From the NCBI GenBank assembly GCA_963820415.1, contig CAWFZT010000006.1:744001-808000 (forward strand): a stretch of DNA of 64,000 nt. The letters are read 5' to 3'. Below the pieces are notes generated by a model. That model ran no database searches and had not been told where the DNA came from. It saw only the letters and a list, made by a program, of their open reading frames with translations. Below are positions 1-8,326 of the stretch, piece after piece. The position numbers were made by a program, and so were the translations under genes. This DNA is from CAWFZT01 sp963820415. GTDB taxonomy: Bacteria; Chloroflexota; Anaerolineae; Anaerolineales; Anaerolineaceae. Every line of letters starts with the position of its first letter. The first letter of the stretch is position 1.

Positions 1-370
1 AAGTATATTGTTTTGCGTAGGCATTGAAATTCGGCAAACCCCGATAATTGCCAATAGTCGATGAGAATTCCAGGTTTTCCATGACGATGACCACAATGTG
101 GCTGAAAGCCGGTACAGGTGGTTTAGGCGTAACGCTCGGGGTCAGGGTAGGGGATGGATTGAGCGTGACAGTGACAGACGGCAGTGGAGTTGAGCTGGGC
201 TTTGGACTTGGGACAACTGTATTCGTCACAGTCGAAAGAGGCGGGGAGGGTTCAGCCGTGGCTGGCGGGTTAGAGCCGGAGCAGGCCACGCTGACCAATG
301 CCAGGATGACCAATGCCGCAAATAAGTGGGGTATTTGATTCAACAATATCGGCTGGAGGTGTCTGGCCAT
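1..370 (-). CDS. Phosphoesterase-family lipoprotein, 3' end outside window
   Basis: The minus strand opens with ATG at 370, preceded by an AGAGG ribosome-binding site. It encodes a hydrophobic signal segment ending in the lipobox LVSVAC, so the protein should be a membrane-anchored lipoprotein. A Pro/Thr/Ser-rich linker of about 50 residues follows. Then comes HIVVIVMENLEFSSTIGN, which resembles the start of the acid phosphatase/phospholipase C-type phosphoesterase domain (VxMENxxF motif). The start lies 31 bases inside the end of pcm, suggesting translational coupling. Only about 123 residues are visible and the catalytic domain runs off the window. The substrate cannot be inferred. Confidence 0.7.
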   Translation of the reverse strand, partial: MARHLQPILLNQIPHLFAALVILALVSVACSGSNPPATAEPSPPLSTVTNTVVPSPKPSSTPLPSVTVTLNPSPTLTPSVTPKPPVPAFSHIVVIVMENLEFSSTIGNYRGLPNFNAYAKQYT

Positions 371-1020
371 TGATCCTCTTTCCATCCGAGTTCACCTCGC
401 AGAGGGACGAAGGCGACCGGGATAATACTTTCCCAGGCGAACTGCTGGCCTGTGCGCTGCCACACCTGCAAATCCTGCAGACGGCGCTCGCCAATCGGAA
501 TGATCAGTCGTCCGCCCTGCTCGAGCTGTTCTAATAGGGGTTGCGGCGGGTGCGGTGCGGCAGCTGTGACGATGATGGCCTGATAAGGTGCAGCTTCAGG
601 CCAGCCAAGGGAACCATCACCCAGGTGTACATGGACATTTTTATAATCAAGCTCTTCAAGCGTCCGGCTGGCCAAATCTGACAGGGTAGCATAACGCTCA
701 ATGGTGTGGACGGTTTTGGCCAGGCAAGCCAGCACAGCCGCCTGGTAGCCAGATCCGGTGCCGATTTCGAGCACATTTTCATCACCCTCCAGGACAGCCA
801 GGCTGGTCATCAACGCCACGATGTAAGGTTGCGAAATGGTCTGCCCGCTGCCAATCGGCAGCGGACTGTCGTTGTAAGCCTGGTCCTGCAGATCGAGCGG
901 GACAAAGCGGTGGCGCGGTACATTACGCAGGGCCTGCAGCAAGCGCGCTTCAGTAAGTCCCCGGCGTACTATCTGGCCGGAGACCATTTCCATCCGCTTT
1001 TCCTCGAAACTTTTATCCAT
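340..1020 (-). CDS. pcm: Protein-L-isoaspartate O-methyltransferase
   Basis: This 226-residue cytoplasmic enzyme uses SAM to methylate L-isoaspartyl residues and so starts repair of aged proteins. The family signature GQTISQPYIVALM lies near residues 59-71 and the SAM-binding motif LEIGTGSGYQAAVL near 84-97. A glycine/proline-rich motif III, GGRLIIPIG, is near 170. Length is normal for the family. The ATG at 1020 overlaps the end of mutY by 8 bases, and the downstream lipoprotein start overlaps this gene's end, so the three genes form a compact minus-strand operon. Confidence 0.93.
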   Translation of the reverse strand: MDKSFEEKRMEMVSGQIVRRGLTEARLLQALRNVPRHRFVPLDLQDQAYNDSPLPIGSGQTISQPYIVALMTSLAVLEGDENVLEIGTGSGYQAAVLACLAKTVHTIERYATLSDLASRTLEELDYKNVHVHLGDGSLGWPEAAPYQAIIVTAAAPHPPQPLLEQLEQGGRLIIPIGERRLQDLQVWQRTGQQFAWESIIPVAFVPLRGELGWKEDQWPDTSSRYC

Positions 1021-2107
1021 TGGTTTCCAGGTCTCCTGGTTTTGCGGCAGCCTTTTCCAACCTGCGCGAAATCTGCCGGTCGATCTTGCCCATTGGGAAT
1101 TGGGCCAGCTCTTGCGAATACACCCAACGCAGCTCGCTGGCTTCCAGGGGCTGTGGTTCCTGCCCTATCAACGAAGAGATAAAAGCGTGCAGGGTTACCC
1201 GGAAATGGGTATACGCGTGTTTATAAATCCCGAAAGCTTCGCCCACAAGGATATCTGTGCCTAGCTCTTCGCGGATCTCGCGCCTCAGGCCGACTGGAAG
1301 CTCTTCACCGGGCTCGACTTTACCCCCGGGGAACTCCCATAACCCACCCAACAGGCCCTTCGAGGGTCGGCGGGCGATCAATACCTGGCCGCCGTGGAGG
1401 ATAACCGCTGCAGTCACTGTGTAGTGTGGGATGGGAGCACGCGCTTTCAATACGGGTAGTTCTTCCTGCTTTCCCAGGTAGTGTGCCTGGCATACTTCCA
1501 CCAATGGGCAGACCAGACAAGCTGGGGCATGGGGCGTACACAGGGTGGCGCCCAAATCCATCAGGGCCTGGTTGTAACCGCCGGCATAACCGGCGGGCAG
1601 GTTTTGGCGGGCAAGCTCCCACAGACGGCGTTCCCCCGCCCCCGAATAAGCTGGCTCGGCTATGTCGAACAACCGCGCCAGCACCCGCCGGATGTTGCCA
1701 TCCAAAGCAGCTTCATCCTGGCCGAAAGCAATCGAGGTGATCGCCCCGGCAGTATAACGCCCGATACCTGGCAGGTGTTCGAGGGCCGAGCGCTGGTTGG
1801 GAATCACCCCTTGATAGTCAAACATCACCTGGCGGGCAGCGCGGTGCAAATTGCGCGCCCGACTGTAATAACCCAGCCCTTCCCAGACTACCAGGACATC
1901 CTGTTCGCTAGCAGCCGCCAGCTTTTCCAGGGTGGGAAAGCGCCCCATCCAACGCTGGTAATAAGGGATCACGGTATCTACCCTGGTCTGCTGGAGCATG
2001 ATTTCTGAGACCCAGGTGGCATAGGGGTCGTTCTGCCCGCGCCAGGGAAGCTGGCGGGCTTGCAGCCGGTACCATTCCAGTAAACGGTGGGAAATTTCCG
2101 TCAACAT
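1013..2107 (-). CDS. mutY: A/G-specific adenine glycosylase with C-terminal NUDIX domain
   Basis: MutY removes adenine mispaired with 8-oxoguanine in base excision repair. From the ATG at 2107 the protein has 364 residues. Catalytic Glu35 lies in SEIMLQQT, the helix-hairpin-helix LPGIGRYTAGAI is at 112-123 and catalytic Asp136 is in ALDGNIRR. The 4Fe-4S ligands C190-X6-C197-X2-C200-X5-C206 are complete. The C-terminal part carries a full Nudix box (GGKVEPGEE followed by REIREELG), which reads 8-oxoG in this family. A TTG two codons upstream (2113) is an alternative start. Confidence 0.94.
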   Translation of the reverse strand: MLTEISHRLLEWYRLQARQLPWRGQNDPYATWVSEIMLQQTRVDTVIPYYQRWMGRFPTLEKLAAASEQDVLVVWEGLGYYSRARNLHRAARQVMFDYQGVIPNQRSALEHLPGIGRYTAGAITSIAFGQDEAALDGNIRRVLARLFDIAEPAYSGAGERRLWELARQNLPAGYAGGYNQALMDLGATLCTPHAPACLVCPLVEVCQAHYLGKQEELPVLKARAPIPHYTVTAAVILHGGQVLIARRPSKGLLGGLWEFPGGKVEPGEELPVGLRREIREELGTDILVGEAFGIYKHAYTHFRVTLHAFISSLIGQEPQPLEASELRWVYSQELAQFPMGKIDRQISRRLEKAAAKPGDLETNG

Positions 2108-2143
2108 AGGCAAAGGGACGAGGCCAGGAAAAACACAGGCCGG

Positions 2144-2446
2144 TCAGAACTGGAAGCCGCCCTGGGCTTCCACCAACTTCTGCGAGTAGTTATGGACGTA
2201 TTCCTGCAACTGGTTGTAAAGGCTCTTCCACTCGGTGGAGCGCAAGACCTGGCGCGCCTTTTGCTGGGTGGGCAGGACCGCTCCCACTAAAATCTGCGGG
2301 CGTTCTCCATAAACCGTAGCCCAGGCATCGCTGAGCTCGAATCCCAATCTCTGGACTCCTGGAATGAATTCCCGCACGACGAACTCGAAATATTCTTGTT
2401 CATGGTCTGGGGCGATATCCCAGGTCATGATAAGTTTGATGGCCAA
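2144..2446 (-). CDS. Conserved hypothetical protein, possible dimeric alpha/beta barrel
   Basis: A 100-residue soluble protein beginning with TTG at 2446, chosen because AAGGAG sits six bases upstream. It has no signal peptide or membrane segment. The pattern IKLIMTWDIAPDHEQEYFEF followed by an amphipathic helix and a second beta-strand region recalls small ferredoxin-like dimeric alpha/beta-barrel proteins, but no catalytic motif is visible and I do not assign a function. It starts 11 bases after the stop of the upstream metallo-beta-lactamase-fold gene and is probably cotranscribed with it. Confidence 0.65.
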   Translation of the reverse strand: MAIKLIMTWDIAPDHEQEYFEFVVREFIPGVQRLGFELSDAWATVYGERPQILVGAVLPTQQKARQVLRSTEWKSLYNQLQEYVHNYSQKLVEAQGGFQF

Positions 2447-2457
2447 GGTTCACTCCT

Positions 2458-3105
2458 TTAACTGCGCTGGTAATTCAGGACAATCACCCTGGTTTCTTCT
2501 GGTAGAGAACTGGCGCTGGTAATTTTTAAAGAAGGCTGGGTTTCTACTTCATTCAATCCCATTTCCTTCAAGAATTTGCTCAATGGATCCAACTTAAGTG
2601 AGCTGCCGGGGATTGCATATTGCATGGGGATGGCGATGGAAGGTTCCAACAAGCTGATGACCTCAGCGGCCTTGGAGGCATTCAAACTGGTCCCTCCACC
2701 AACCGGTACCAGGGCGACATGAACCGGACCTAGCTCTTCGACCTCAGTTTGGGTGGGGACGCGGTTGATGTTTCCCAGGTGCGCTACGGTCAGGCCGTTG
2801 TAATCAAAGACATACAGGGTGTTGCGCAGCTCGTCGCTGCGGCGTGCCTGCCCGTTCGTTTGTACACCGGTAATAAAAACGCCGCCGATCTCAAATTCGC
2901 CCGGCCCGGTGATCGGATGGGGATCACCTTTAACAGCGTTGGTGTGGTTGTAAGCCGGTGAATTATAGCTGACGGTGACAATATCTGCCTTCAGCTTCAA
3001 AGGGTCCAGGCCAACTTCCCGGTAGTCAAAGGGGTCGGCGACGGTCGTCGCCATACTGCGTTCGGCCATGCGGAAGCAAGAATGCCCATACCAGATGATT
3101 TCCAT
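2458..3105 (-). CDS. Metallo-beta-lactamase-fold protein lacking metal ligands
   Basis: This 215-residue protein starts at ATG 3105, five bases after GGAGGT. The fold is recognisable: WYGHSCFRM at the N terminus, DPFDY, the GPGEFEIGGVFITGV strand, then HLGNINRV and PVGGGTSLNASKAAEV. In active members of this small cytoplasmic family I expect an HxHxDH-type motif after VTVS, HLGD, and IPMHY. Here these read SYNSPAYNH, HLGN and IPMQY. Nearly every metal-binding His/Asp is therefore changed while the scaffold is kept. It is probably a non-hydrolytic, binding or structural homologue. The substrate is unknown. Confidence 0.8.
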   Translation of the reverse strand: MEIIWYGHSCFRMAERSMATTVADPFDYREVGLDPLKLKADIVTVSYNSPAYNHTNAVKGDPHPITGPGEFEIGGVFITGVQTNGQARRSDELRNTLYVFDYNGLTVAHLGNINRVPTQTEVEELGPVHVALVPVGGGTSLNASKAAEVISLLEPSIAIPMQYAIPGSSLKLDPLSKFLKEMGLNEVETQPSLKITSASSLPEETRVIVLNYQRS

Positions 3106-3241
3106 GCAACCTCCAGGTTCGCTCTGATTATACATTAAATGAGATTGTTTTGCGAAAAGGGTAAATAGTAGCGTGTCTCCGCCTTGCCGGACACGGCAGG
3201 TATCTGTATAAGTACACCAATACAACTGTTTGTGAGGGAAA

Positions 3242-3691
3242 ATGCCTGCCAATAAAATGTTCTTTACATTCTCGACTGCTATCCTTTTTATTGTAATGGT
3301 TTTGTCGGCCTGCCCACCGGCCTTCACTGCCACCCAGCCGGCTTCTACCGATACGCCGGCGGTCGTCCAGGCGGGGCCGACCAGTACGACGGCGGCCGCT
3401 ACTTTTACTGTCGTTCCAGCCACCGAGCTTCCTACCGCCGTTCCACCCGCTACCACCCTGGCTGCTTCCTCCTTTCCGGCCACGCCCACTGAGGGGGTGC
3501 GGACAGCAAATGAACTCATCCTGGCAACCACAACCAACACACGCGATACTGGTCTATTGGATGTGCTCCTGCCGTTGTTCGAGAAACAGTGCAGTTGTAA
3601 GGTCAAAATGATTGCAGTCGGCATCGGGGCGGCTCTGCAGATGGGCCAGACTGGCAACGCAGATGGCCCGTATTCCTTGACGAGTTTTTAA
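3242..3691 (+). pseudogene. Truncated tungstate-binding lipoprotein (TupA-like) remnant
   Basis: The reading frame encodes a signal peptide with lipobox VLSAC and a long Ala/Thr/Pro-rich linker. It then gives ELILATTTNTRDTGLLDVLL and EKQCSCKVKMIAVGIGAALQMGQTGNAD, which match the start of ABC tungstate/molybdate-binding proteins of the TupA type. After GNAD, where the family continues with a conserved VLLVHAP-type strand and some 200 more residues, the frame ends after eight unrelated residues. The remaining domain is not found in any frame before the tRNA cluster. No permease or ATPase genes are adjacent. I read this as a 3'-truncated remnant. Confidence 0.7.
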
Positions 3692-3741
3692 CATCTGATA
3701 AACTCCCTCCGCTGCGGTGAAAGGCGTAAATTCAGCAAACC

Positions 3742-3770
3742 TTGCCTTTATAGGTGGGGTTTGGTATAAT
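3742..3770 (+). promoter_or_regulatory. Sigma-70-type promoter for tRNA-tuf cluster
   Basis: TTGCCT (3742-3747), a 17-base spacer and TATAAT (3765-3770) lie 38 bases before the first tRNA. This is the expected distance for transcription of the tRNA-Thr/Tyr/Thr-tuf unit. Confidence 0.7.
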
Positions 3771-3807
3771 TCTGCCCGCTTGTTTAGCAACTTAACAAAT
3801 GAGAGCC

Positions 3808-3880
3808 GCCGACGTAGCTCAAACGGCAGAGCAACCGCCTTGTAAGTGGGAGGTTACGGGTTCGATTCCCGTCGTCGGCT
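3808..3880 (+). tRNA. tRNA-Thr (UGU)
   Basis: A complete cloverleaf of 73 nt. The acceptor stem GCCGACG/CGTCGGC pairs fully, the T-arm is CGGG-TTCGATT-CCCG, and the anticodon TGT is at 3841-3843. The anticodon stem contains one G-T pair and a terminal A/G mismatch. CCA is not encoded. Confidence 0.95.
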
Positions 3881-3957
3881 CAGTTGCAGGCCGGCGAGTG
3901 AGGTTGGTTGAGGCCAGATTAGCAACTTTACTTGCGAGCTGGCAACGGCTCGGGCCT

Positions 3958-4041
3958 GGACGGTTACCCAAGTGGCCAACGGGGACTGACTGTAAATCAG
4001 TTGGGCAAAGCCCTTCGGAGGTTCGAATCCTTCACCGTCCA
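3958..4041 (+). tRNA. tRNA-Tyr (GUA)
   Basis: An 84-nt class II tRNA with a long variable arm. The acceptor stem GGACGGT/ACCGTCC is perfect and the anticodon GTA is at 3992-3994 in loop CTGTAAA. It lies 77 bases after tRNA-Thr(UGU), the same Thr-Tyr order seen upstream of tufB in E. coli. Confidence 0.95.
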
Positions 4042-4093
4042 CTGGCCGTTGGACCAAAACAACTGCTGCAAAGCAGAATTTGTATAACGGCAA

Positions 4094-4166
4094 GCCCTCA
4101 TAGCTCAGTTGGTAGAGCGCGCCCTTGGTAAGGGCGAGGTCATGGGTTCAAATCCCATTGAGGGCT
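4094..4166 (+). tRNA. tRNA-Thr (GGU)
   Basis: A 73-nt tRNA with acceptor GCCCTCA/TGAGGGC and anticodon GGT at 4127-4129 in loop TTGGTAA, closed by CGCCC/GGGCG. It ends 53 bases before tuf, as thrT precedes tufB in E. coli. The tRNA-Gly found between Tyr and Thr in E. coli is absent. Confidence 0.95.
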
Positions 4167-4219
4167 CTCATTGCCGAATCTAGAAATTGTTTTTGTACTT
4201 GCTTGTAAGGAGAAGAATC

Positions 4220-5423
4220 ATGGCGAAGCAGAAGTTTGAGCGGAACAAGCCGCACCTGAACGTAGGGACGATGGGGCACATCGACCATGGCAAGACGACC
4301 CTGACCGCCGCGATCACGAAGTACTGCGGCTTTCTAGGGAAAGCGCAGTTCCGGCCGTACGATTCGATTGACAATGCGCCGGAAGAGAAAGCGCGCGGGA
4401 TCACGATCAACATTGCCCACGTGGAATACGAGACGGAGAAGCGGCACTATGCGCACGTGGACATGCCGGGGCACCGCGACTACATCAAGAACATGATCAC
4501 CGGTGCGGCGCAGGTAGATGGGGCCATCCTGGTGGTGGCAGCGCCGGACGGGCCGATGCCGCAGACGAAAGAGCACGTGCTGCTGGCCCGCCAGGTGGAA
4601 GTGCCGAGCATCGTGGTCTTCCTGAACAAGGTCGACATGATGGACGATCCGGAGCTGTTGGAACTGGTGGAGATGGAGCTGCGGGAAATGTTGACCGGTT
4701 ACGGGTTCCCCGGGGATGCAACCCCGATCGTGCGCGGCAGCGCCCTGAAGGCGTTGGAGAGCACGTCGAAGGATCCGAATGCGCCGGAATATGCCTGCAT
4801 CAAAGAGCTGCTGCGGGTGGTGGACGAGTACATTCCGGAGCCGAAGCGCGCCCTGGACCAGCCGTTCATGATGCCGATCGAAGACGTGTTCTCGATCAAA
4901 GGTCGCGGTACGGTGGTAACGGGTCGTGTGGACCGCGGGCGGGTGCACACGTGGCGAACCGGTGGAAATCGTAGGCTTGCGGGAAAAGACCATGAACTCG
5001 GTGGTGACAGGCGTGGAAATGTTCCACAAGATGCTGGATGAGGGCATGGCTGGGGACAACCTGGGCTTGCTGCTGCGCGGAATTGAGCGCACGGACGTGG
5101 AGCGCGGGCAGGTGGTGGCCAAGCCGGGCAGCATCACGCCGCACCAAAAGTTCATGAGCCAGGTGTACGTGTTGAAGAAGGAAGAAGGCGGGCGGCACAA
5201 AGCATTCTTCACCGGCTACCGGCCGCAGTTCTACATCCGCACGATGGATGTGACGGGCAACATCGAACTGCCGGCAGGGGTCGAGATGGTGATGCCGGGC
5301 GACAATGTGAACCTGCAAGTCGATCTGATCGTACCGGTGGCGTTGGAACAGGGTTCAAAGTTTGCTATTCGCGAAGGTGGTCTGACGGTTGGCGCCGGTG
5401 TGATCACCAAGATTTTGGATTAG
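4220..5423 (+). CDS. tuf: Elongation factor Tu (one apparent frameshift)
   Basis: EF-Tu delivers aminoacyl-tRNA to the ribosome as a GTPase. The start MAKQKFERNKPH follows AAGGAG. The G domain shows GHIDHGKTT, DMPGHRDY and NKVD. Domain 2 begins with FSIKGRGTVVTGRVDRG and domain 3 ends with GAGVITKILD. The reading frame breaks at about 4952, where the expected HTGEPVEIVG reads HTWRTGG. Removing one base (an extra T in CACACGTGGCG) restores a full-length protein of about 400 residues. As tuf is essential and both halves are otherwise perfect, a sequence error is far likelier than a true lesion. Confidence 0.95.
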
Positions 5424-5461
5424 TCTGGAGATCAACCCCGTTGGGTTGAATATGAGGTAAA

Positions 5462-5632
5462 ATGGCTTCTAAGAAGAAAGATATTCGCCCGGTCATCACG
5501 TTAGCATGCACTGAGTGCAAGGAACGCAATTACACTTCACAGAAAAACCGACGCAATGATCCCGGCCGGATGGAACTGAAGAAATACTGCTCGCACTGCC
5601 GCAAGCATACTGTGCACAGGGAGACCAAGTAG
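5462..5632 (+). CDS. rpmG: 50S ribosomal protein L33
   Basis: A 56-residue basic protein beginning MASKKKDIRPVITLACTEC and ending CSHCRKHTVHRETK. It keeps the two CxxC pairs of the zinc-binding (C+) form of L33. It lies 38 bases after tuf and before tRNA-Trp and secE, the usual bacterial context for rpmG. Confidence 0.93.
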   Translation: MASKKKDIRPVITLACTECKERNYTSQKNRRNDPGRMELKKYCSHCRKHTVHRETK

Positions 5633-5699
5633 TATGTTCGCTGGACATTGGGTGTGGCTGTACAATTTGTTTTCGTTTGCCACACCCGGTGGCCAGTAC

Positions 5700-5772
5700 A
5701 GGCCAGTAGCTCAATTGGCAGAGCGCCTGTCTCCAAAACAGGAGGTTGTGGGTTCGATTCCTGCCTGGCCTG
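5700..5772 (+). tRNA. tRNA-Trp (CCA)
   Basis: A 73-nt cloverleaf with acceptor AGGCCAG/CTGGCCT and anticodon CCA at 5733-5735 in loop CTCCAAA, closed by CCTGT/ACAGG. Its position between rpmG and secE is conserved in many bacteria. The CCA end is not encoded. Confidence 0.95.
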
Positions 5773-5895
5773 CCTCACGGAAAGAGAACGCCGTCTGAAG
5801 GTGGCCGTATTTTGGCCAAAGGCGGCGTTTTGGTCGCAGAACTGTAACACGCGTGGCTGTTTTTTGGCCAACTAAATCAGTAGAAGGAGCGATGC

Positions 5896-6113
5896 GTGGC
5901 TGATAAGAAAGAGAAAGAAAAAGATAAGAAGCCGAATGCCCTTCAGAAATGGTATCATGAAACGCTAGGCGAACTGCGCAAGGTGAGTTGGCCAACCATG
6001 AAGGAAGCCTGGCGCCTGACAAGATTGTATTGATCGTAATGGCAGCCATGAGCGCTGTGTTGGGCCTGCTCGATTATGTTTTCTCGCAGTTAGTTACCCT
6101 GCTGTTGTCTTAA
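5896..6113 (+). CDS. secE: Preprotein translocase subunit SecE (apparent frameshift)
   Basis: SecE clamps SecY in the protein-export channel. A GTG start at 5896 follows AGAAGGAGC. The charged N terminus leads into GELRKVSWPTMKEAWRLT, the conserved SecE amphipathic helix. The frame then stops at TTGTATTGA. Adding one base near 6020 gives KIVLIVMAAMSAVLGLLDYV and then SQLVTLLLS, the single C-terminal membrane helix ending at 6113. The corrected length is about 72 residues, normal for a single-span SecE. Confidence 0.88.
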
Positions 6114-6159
6114 CCTGGCAGGTGAGTTGGAACAGGAATAGAAGGTTGATCAGGTAAAG

Positions 6160-6844
6160 ATGGAATCGCGAGACGATGATAATCAGGAAGAGGATATGAC
6201 CCCAGATATTTCGGCGGAATACCATGATATTCCCGCCAAAGGTGATCTGGCCGCGTCGAAGAGCAAACCGGTTGTTTCCTCTTCTGATCTGGGATCGAAC
6301 CAGGTGCTTGAAGTTACCAGCGACCAGCGTCCTGGTATGTGATTCACTGTTATTCCGGTTACGAAAACAAAGTGCGCCACAATCTGGAACAGCGTATCGA
6401 GACCATGGGCATGAAAGACAAGATTTTTGATGTGGTCATCCCTACCCAGGAAGAGATTGAAGTTAAGGATGGCAAACGCCGCGCTGTCGAGCGCCAGTTT
6501 TCCCGGGCTACGTGCTGGTCAACATGGTTCTCACTGAGGAATCCTGGTACGTGGTGCGCAACACCCCAGGGGTTACCGGATTTGTGGGCATGGGCAACCA
6601 GCCCACTCCCCTGCGCCCGGAAGAAGTCTCCCAAATCCTGCGGCGGATGGAAGCTGAAGCCCCGCACGTCAAGGTCACTTTCAAGGTGGGCGAGCGGGTG
6701 CGCATTGTGGATGGCCCGTTCAATGATTTCCGCGGCACTGTGGCGGAAATCGATATGGAACGCACCAAAGTGCGGGTGATGGTCAATTTCTTTGGTCGAG
6801 AAACCCCGGTAGAACTGGACTTTTTGCAGGTAGAAAAAGCGTAA
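6160..6844 (+). CDS. nusG: Transcription antitermination factor NusG (two apparent frameshifts)
   Basis: NusG binds RNA polymerase and links it to ribosomes or Rho. An acidic, low-complexity N-terminal extension of about 55 residues precedes the NGN domain (WYVIHCYSGYENKVRHNLEQ). The KOW motif VGERVRIVDGPFNDFRGTV lies near the C terminus. The sequence passes through three frames. One base is missing near 6332 (before TGGTATGTG) and one near 6496 (in CAGTTTTCCCGGG, expected FPGYVLVNMV). Both halves read perfectly outside these points, so errors are likely. The gene follows secE and precedes rplK as usual. Confidence 0.9.
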
Positions 6845-6919
6845 ATAAGGTCTGCGGAAGACCTTTTGCGTGGGAGGGTGCTCCCCAATCACCCGCTATA
6901 ACCACAAAGGAGAAAAACT

Positions 6920-7345
6920 GTGGCAAAGAAACTAAAAGCAATCGTTCGTTTACAGATCAATGCTGGTAAAGCCAACCCGGCGCCGCCCGTTGGTCCTGCT
7001 CTCGCCGGGCACGGGATCAACATTATGGCATTCTGCAAGGAATACAACGCCCGCACCAACAACCGGGTGGGCGAAATCATTCCTGCCGAAATTACCATCT
7101 ACACCGATGGTTCCTTCACTTTCATCCTCAAATCGTCCCCGGCTGCCGTGTTACTGAAGAAAGCCGCCGGCATTGAAAAAGGCTCCAGCGAACCCAACCG
7201 CACAAAAGTGGGCAAAGTCACCCGCTCACAGGTGCGAGAAATCGCTGAAATCAAAATGAAAGATATGAACGCCATCGACCTGGAAGGTGCCATGCGCCAG
7301 ATTGAAGGCACTGCCCGCAACATGGGCCTGCAGGTCGTCGACTAA
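6920..7345 (+). CDS. rplK: 50S ribosomal protein L11
   Basis: A 141-residue protein with GTG start at 6920 after AAAGGAG. The N-terminal domain has the conserved proline-rich PAPPVGPALAGHGINIMAF-type segment and the C-terminal RNA-binding domain ends in IEGTARNMGLQVVD. L11 forms the GTPase-associated centre with 23S rRNA and is the substrate of PrmA, whose gene is at 11.2-12.2 kb here. No frame problems are seen in this gene. Confidence 0.96.
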   Translation: MAKKLKAIVRLQINAGKANPAPPVGPALAGHGINIMAFCKEYNARTNNRVGEIIPAEITIYTDGSFTFILKSSPAAVLLKKAAGIEKGSSEPNRTKVGKVTRSQVREIAEIKMKDMNAIDLEGAMRQIEGTARNMGLQVVD

Positions 7346-7398
7346 CCATTCGTGGGAGGGCTTGTTCGTTAGCCCGTTCGAACCACCGAGGAGAATCA

Positions 7399-8119
7399 AT
7401 GGCAAACACGGTAAGAAATATTTGGCCGCTCTGGCCAAAGTGGATATCGACCAAGTTTTATGATCCGCGCCAGGCGCTAACCCTGGTCAAAGAAACGGCA
7501 TATGCGCAAGTTCGATGGTACAGTTGAAGTTCACATGCGCATGGGCCTGGATCCCCGCCAGGCTGACCAGATGGTGCGCGATGTGGTCGTGCTGCCGAAC
7601 GGTCTGGGCAAGACGGTGCGAGTGCTGGTTTTCGCTCAGGGCGAAGGCGCAGCGAATGCTCAGCAAGCTGGGGCAGATTATATTGCCGACAGCGACGAAT
7701 GGATCGCCAAGATCCAGGGCGGTTGGACCGATTTTGACGTGGCCATCGCCACTCCGGATATGATGGGCAAGGCTGGCCGCCTGGGCCGCGTCCTCGGCCC
7801 GCGTGGTTTGATGCCTAATCCCAAAGCGGGCACGGTTGTCCCTGCTGAAGATCTACCGCGGGTGATTCGAGAGGCAAAAGCCGGGCGTGTCGAATTCCGC
7901 CTGGATAAGACCGCCAACGTACACGTACCGATTGGCAAGGTATCCTTTGAAGTGAAGAAACTTTACGAAAACATGTCCGCCCTGATGGAAGCCATCAAGA
8001 AGGCCAAGCCGTCGGCAGCCAAGGGTACTTATCTGCGCCACATTACGGTAACCTCGACAATGGGCCCGGGCGTTAAAATTGATCCGGCGTTGGCCCAAAC
8101 CATGGAATTGAACGAATAG
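7399..8119 (+). CDS. rplA: 50S ribosomal protein L1 (three apparent indels near 5' end)
   Basis: L1 forms the mobile L1 stalk of the 50S subunit. From about 7502 the frame is perfect (FDGTVEVHMRMGLDPRQADQ through GRVLGPRGLMPNPKAGTV to HITVTSTMGPGVKIDP). The first 35 codons only align with L1 if one A is added in GCAAACACGG (about 7405), one C removed near 7456 and one C removed near 7508. The corrected N terminus reads MAKHGKKYLAALAKVD, then KFYDPRQALTLVKETAYAKFDG. Three indels in 100 bases of an essential gene point to poor local sequence. Confidence 0.9.
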
Positions 8120-8326
8120 GGAGTAAACGGACTGCTGGACTAATAAGCAATAATCTCACTTCACCAAAAAAAGCTGGCGCCCATCGAAATGGGCTTAATT
8201 TCCCGCCGAGGTGAAGACTTTAGCCGATAACAGGCTCCCCGCGTTGTGTGGGGAAAAAAGTCTTTGCCTCGTAGAAACAAGACAAAGACTTTTTGTTTAC
8301 TCTTAGAAGGAAGGAGGTAAATTTCG
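8120..8326 (+). ncRNA. Ribosomal protein L10 leader with competing terminator
   Basis: The 207 bases before rplJ contain a GCCCAT-CGAA-ATGGGC hairpin (8178-8194) and a long helix joining CGAGG..AAGACTTT (8207-8221) to AAAGTCTT..CCTCG (8257-8271). The 3' strand of that helix can instead pair with CAAAGACTTTTT at 8283-8294, giving a 12-bp stem followed by TTTTTGTTT, an intrinsic terminator. Known L10 leaders let the L10-L12 complex control rplJ-rplL. The two exclusive pairings seen here suggest control by premature termination. Confidence 0.75.

Noticed and set aside
48..338. 96-codon plus-strand frame rich in Gly/Val/Thr
   Set aside because: It is the antisense of the Pro/Thr-rich lipoprotein linker on the minus strand.
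3554..3790. 78-codon minus-strand frame opposite the tupA remnant
   Set aside because: It is antisense to a recognisable domain and spans the tRNA promoter.
4940..4960. Possible programmed frameshift in tuf and other genes
   Set aside because: No slippery heptamer or stimulatory structure is common to the sites, the shifts go both ways, and rplA has three within 110 bases. Sequence error explains them better.
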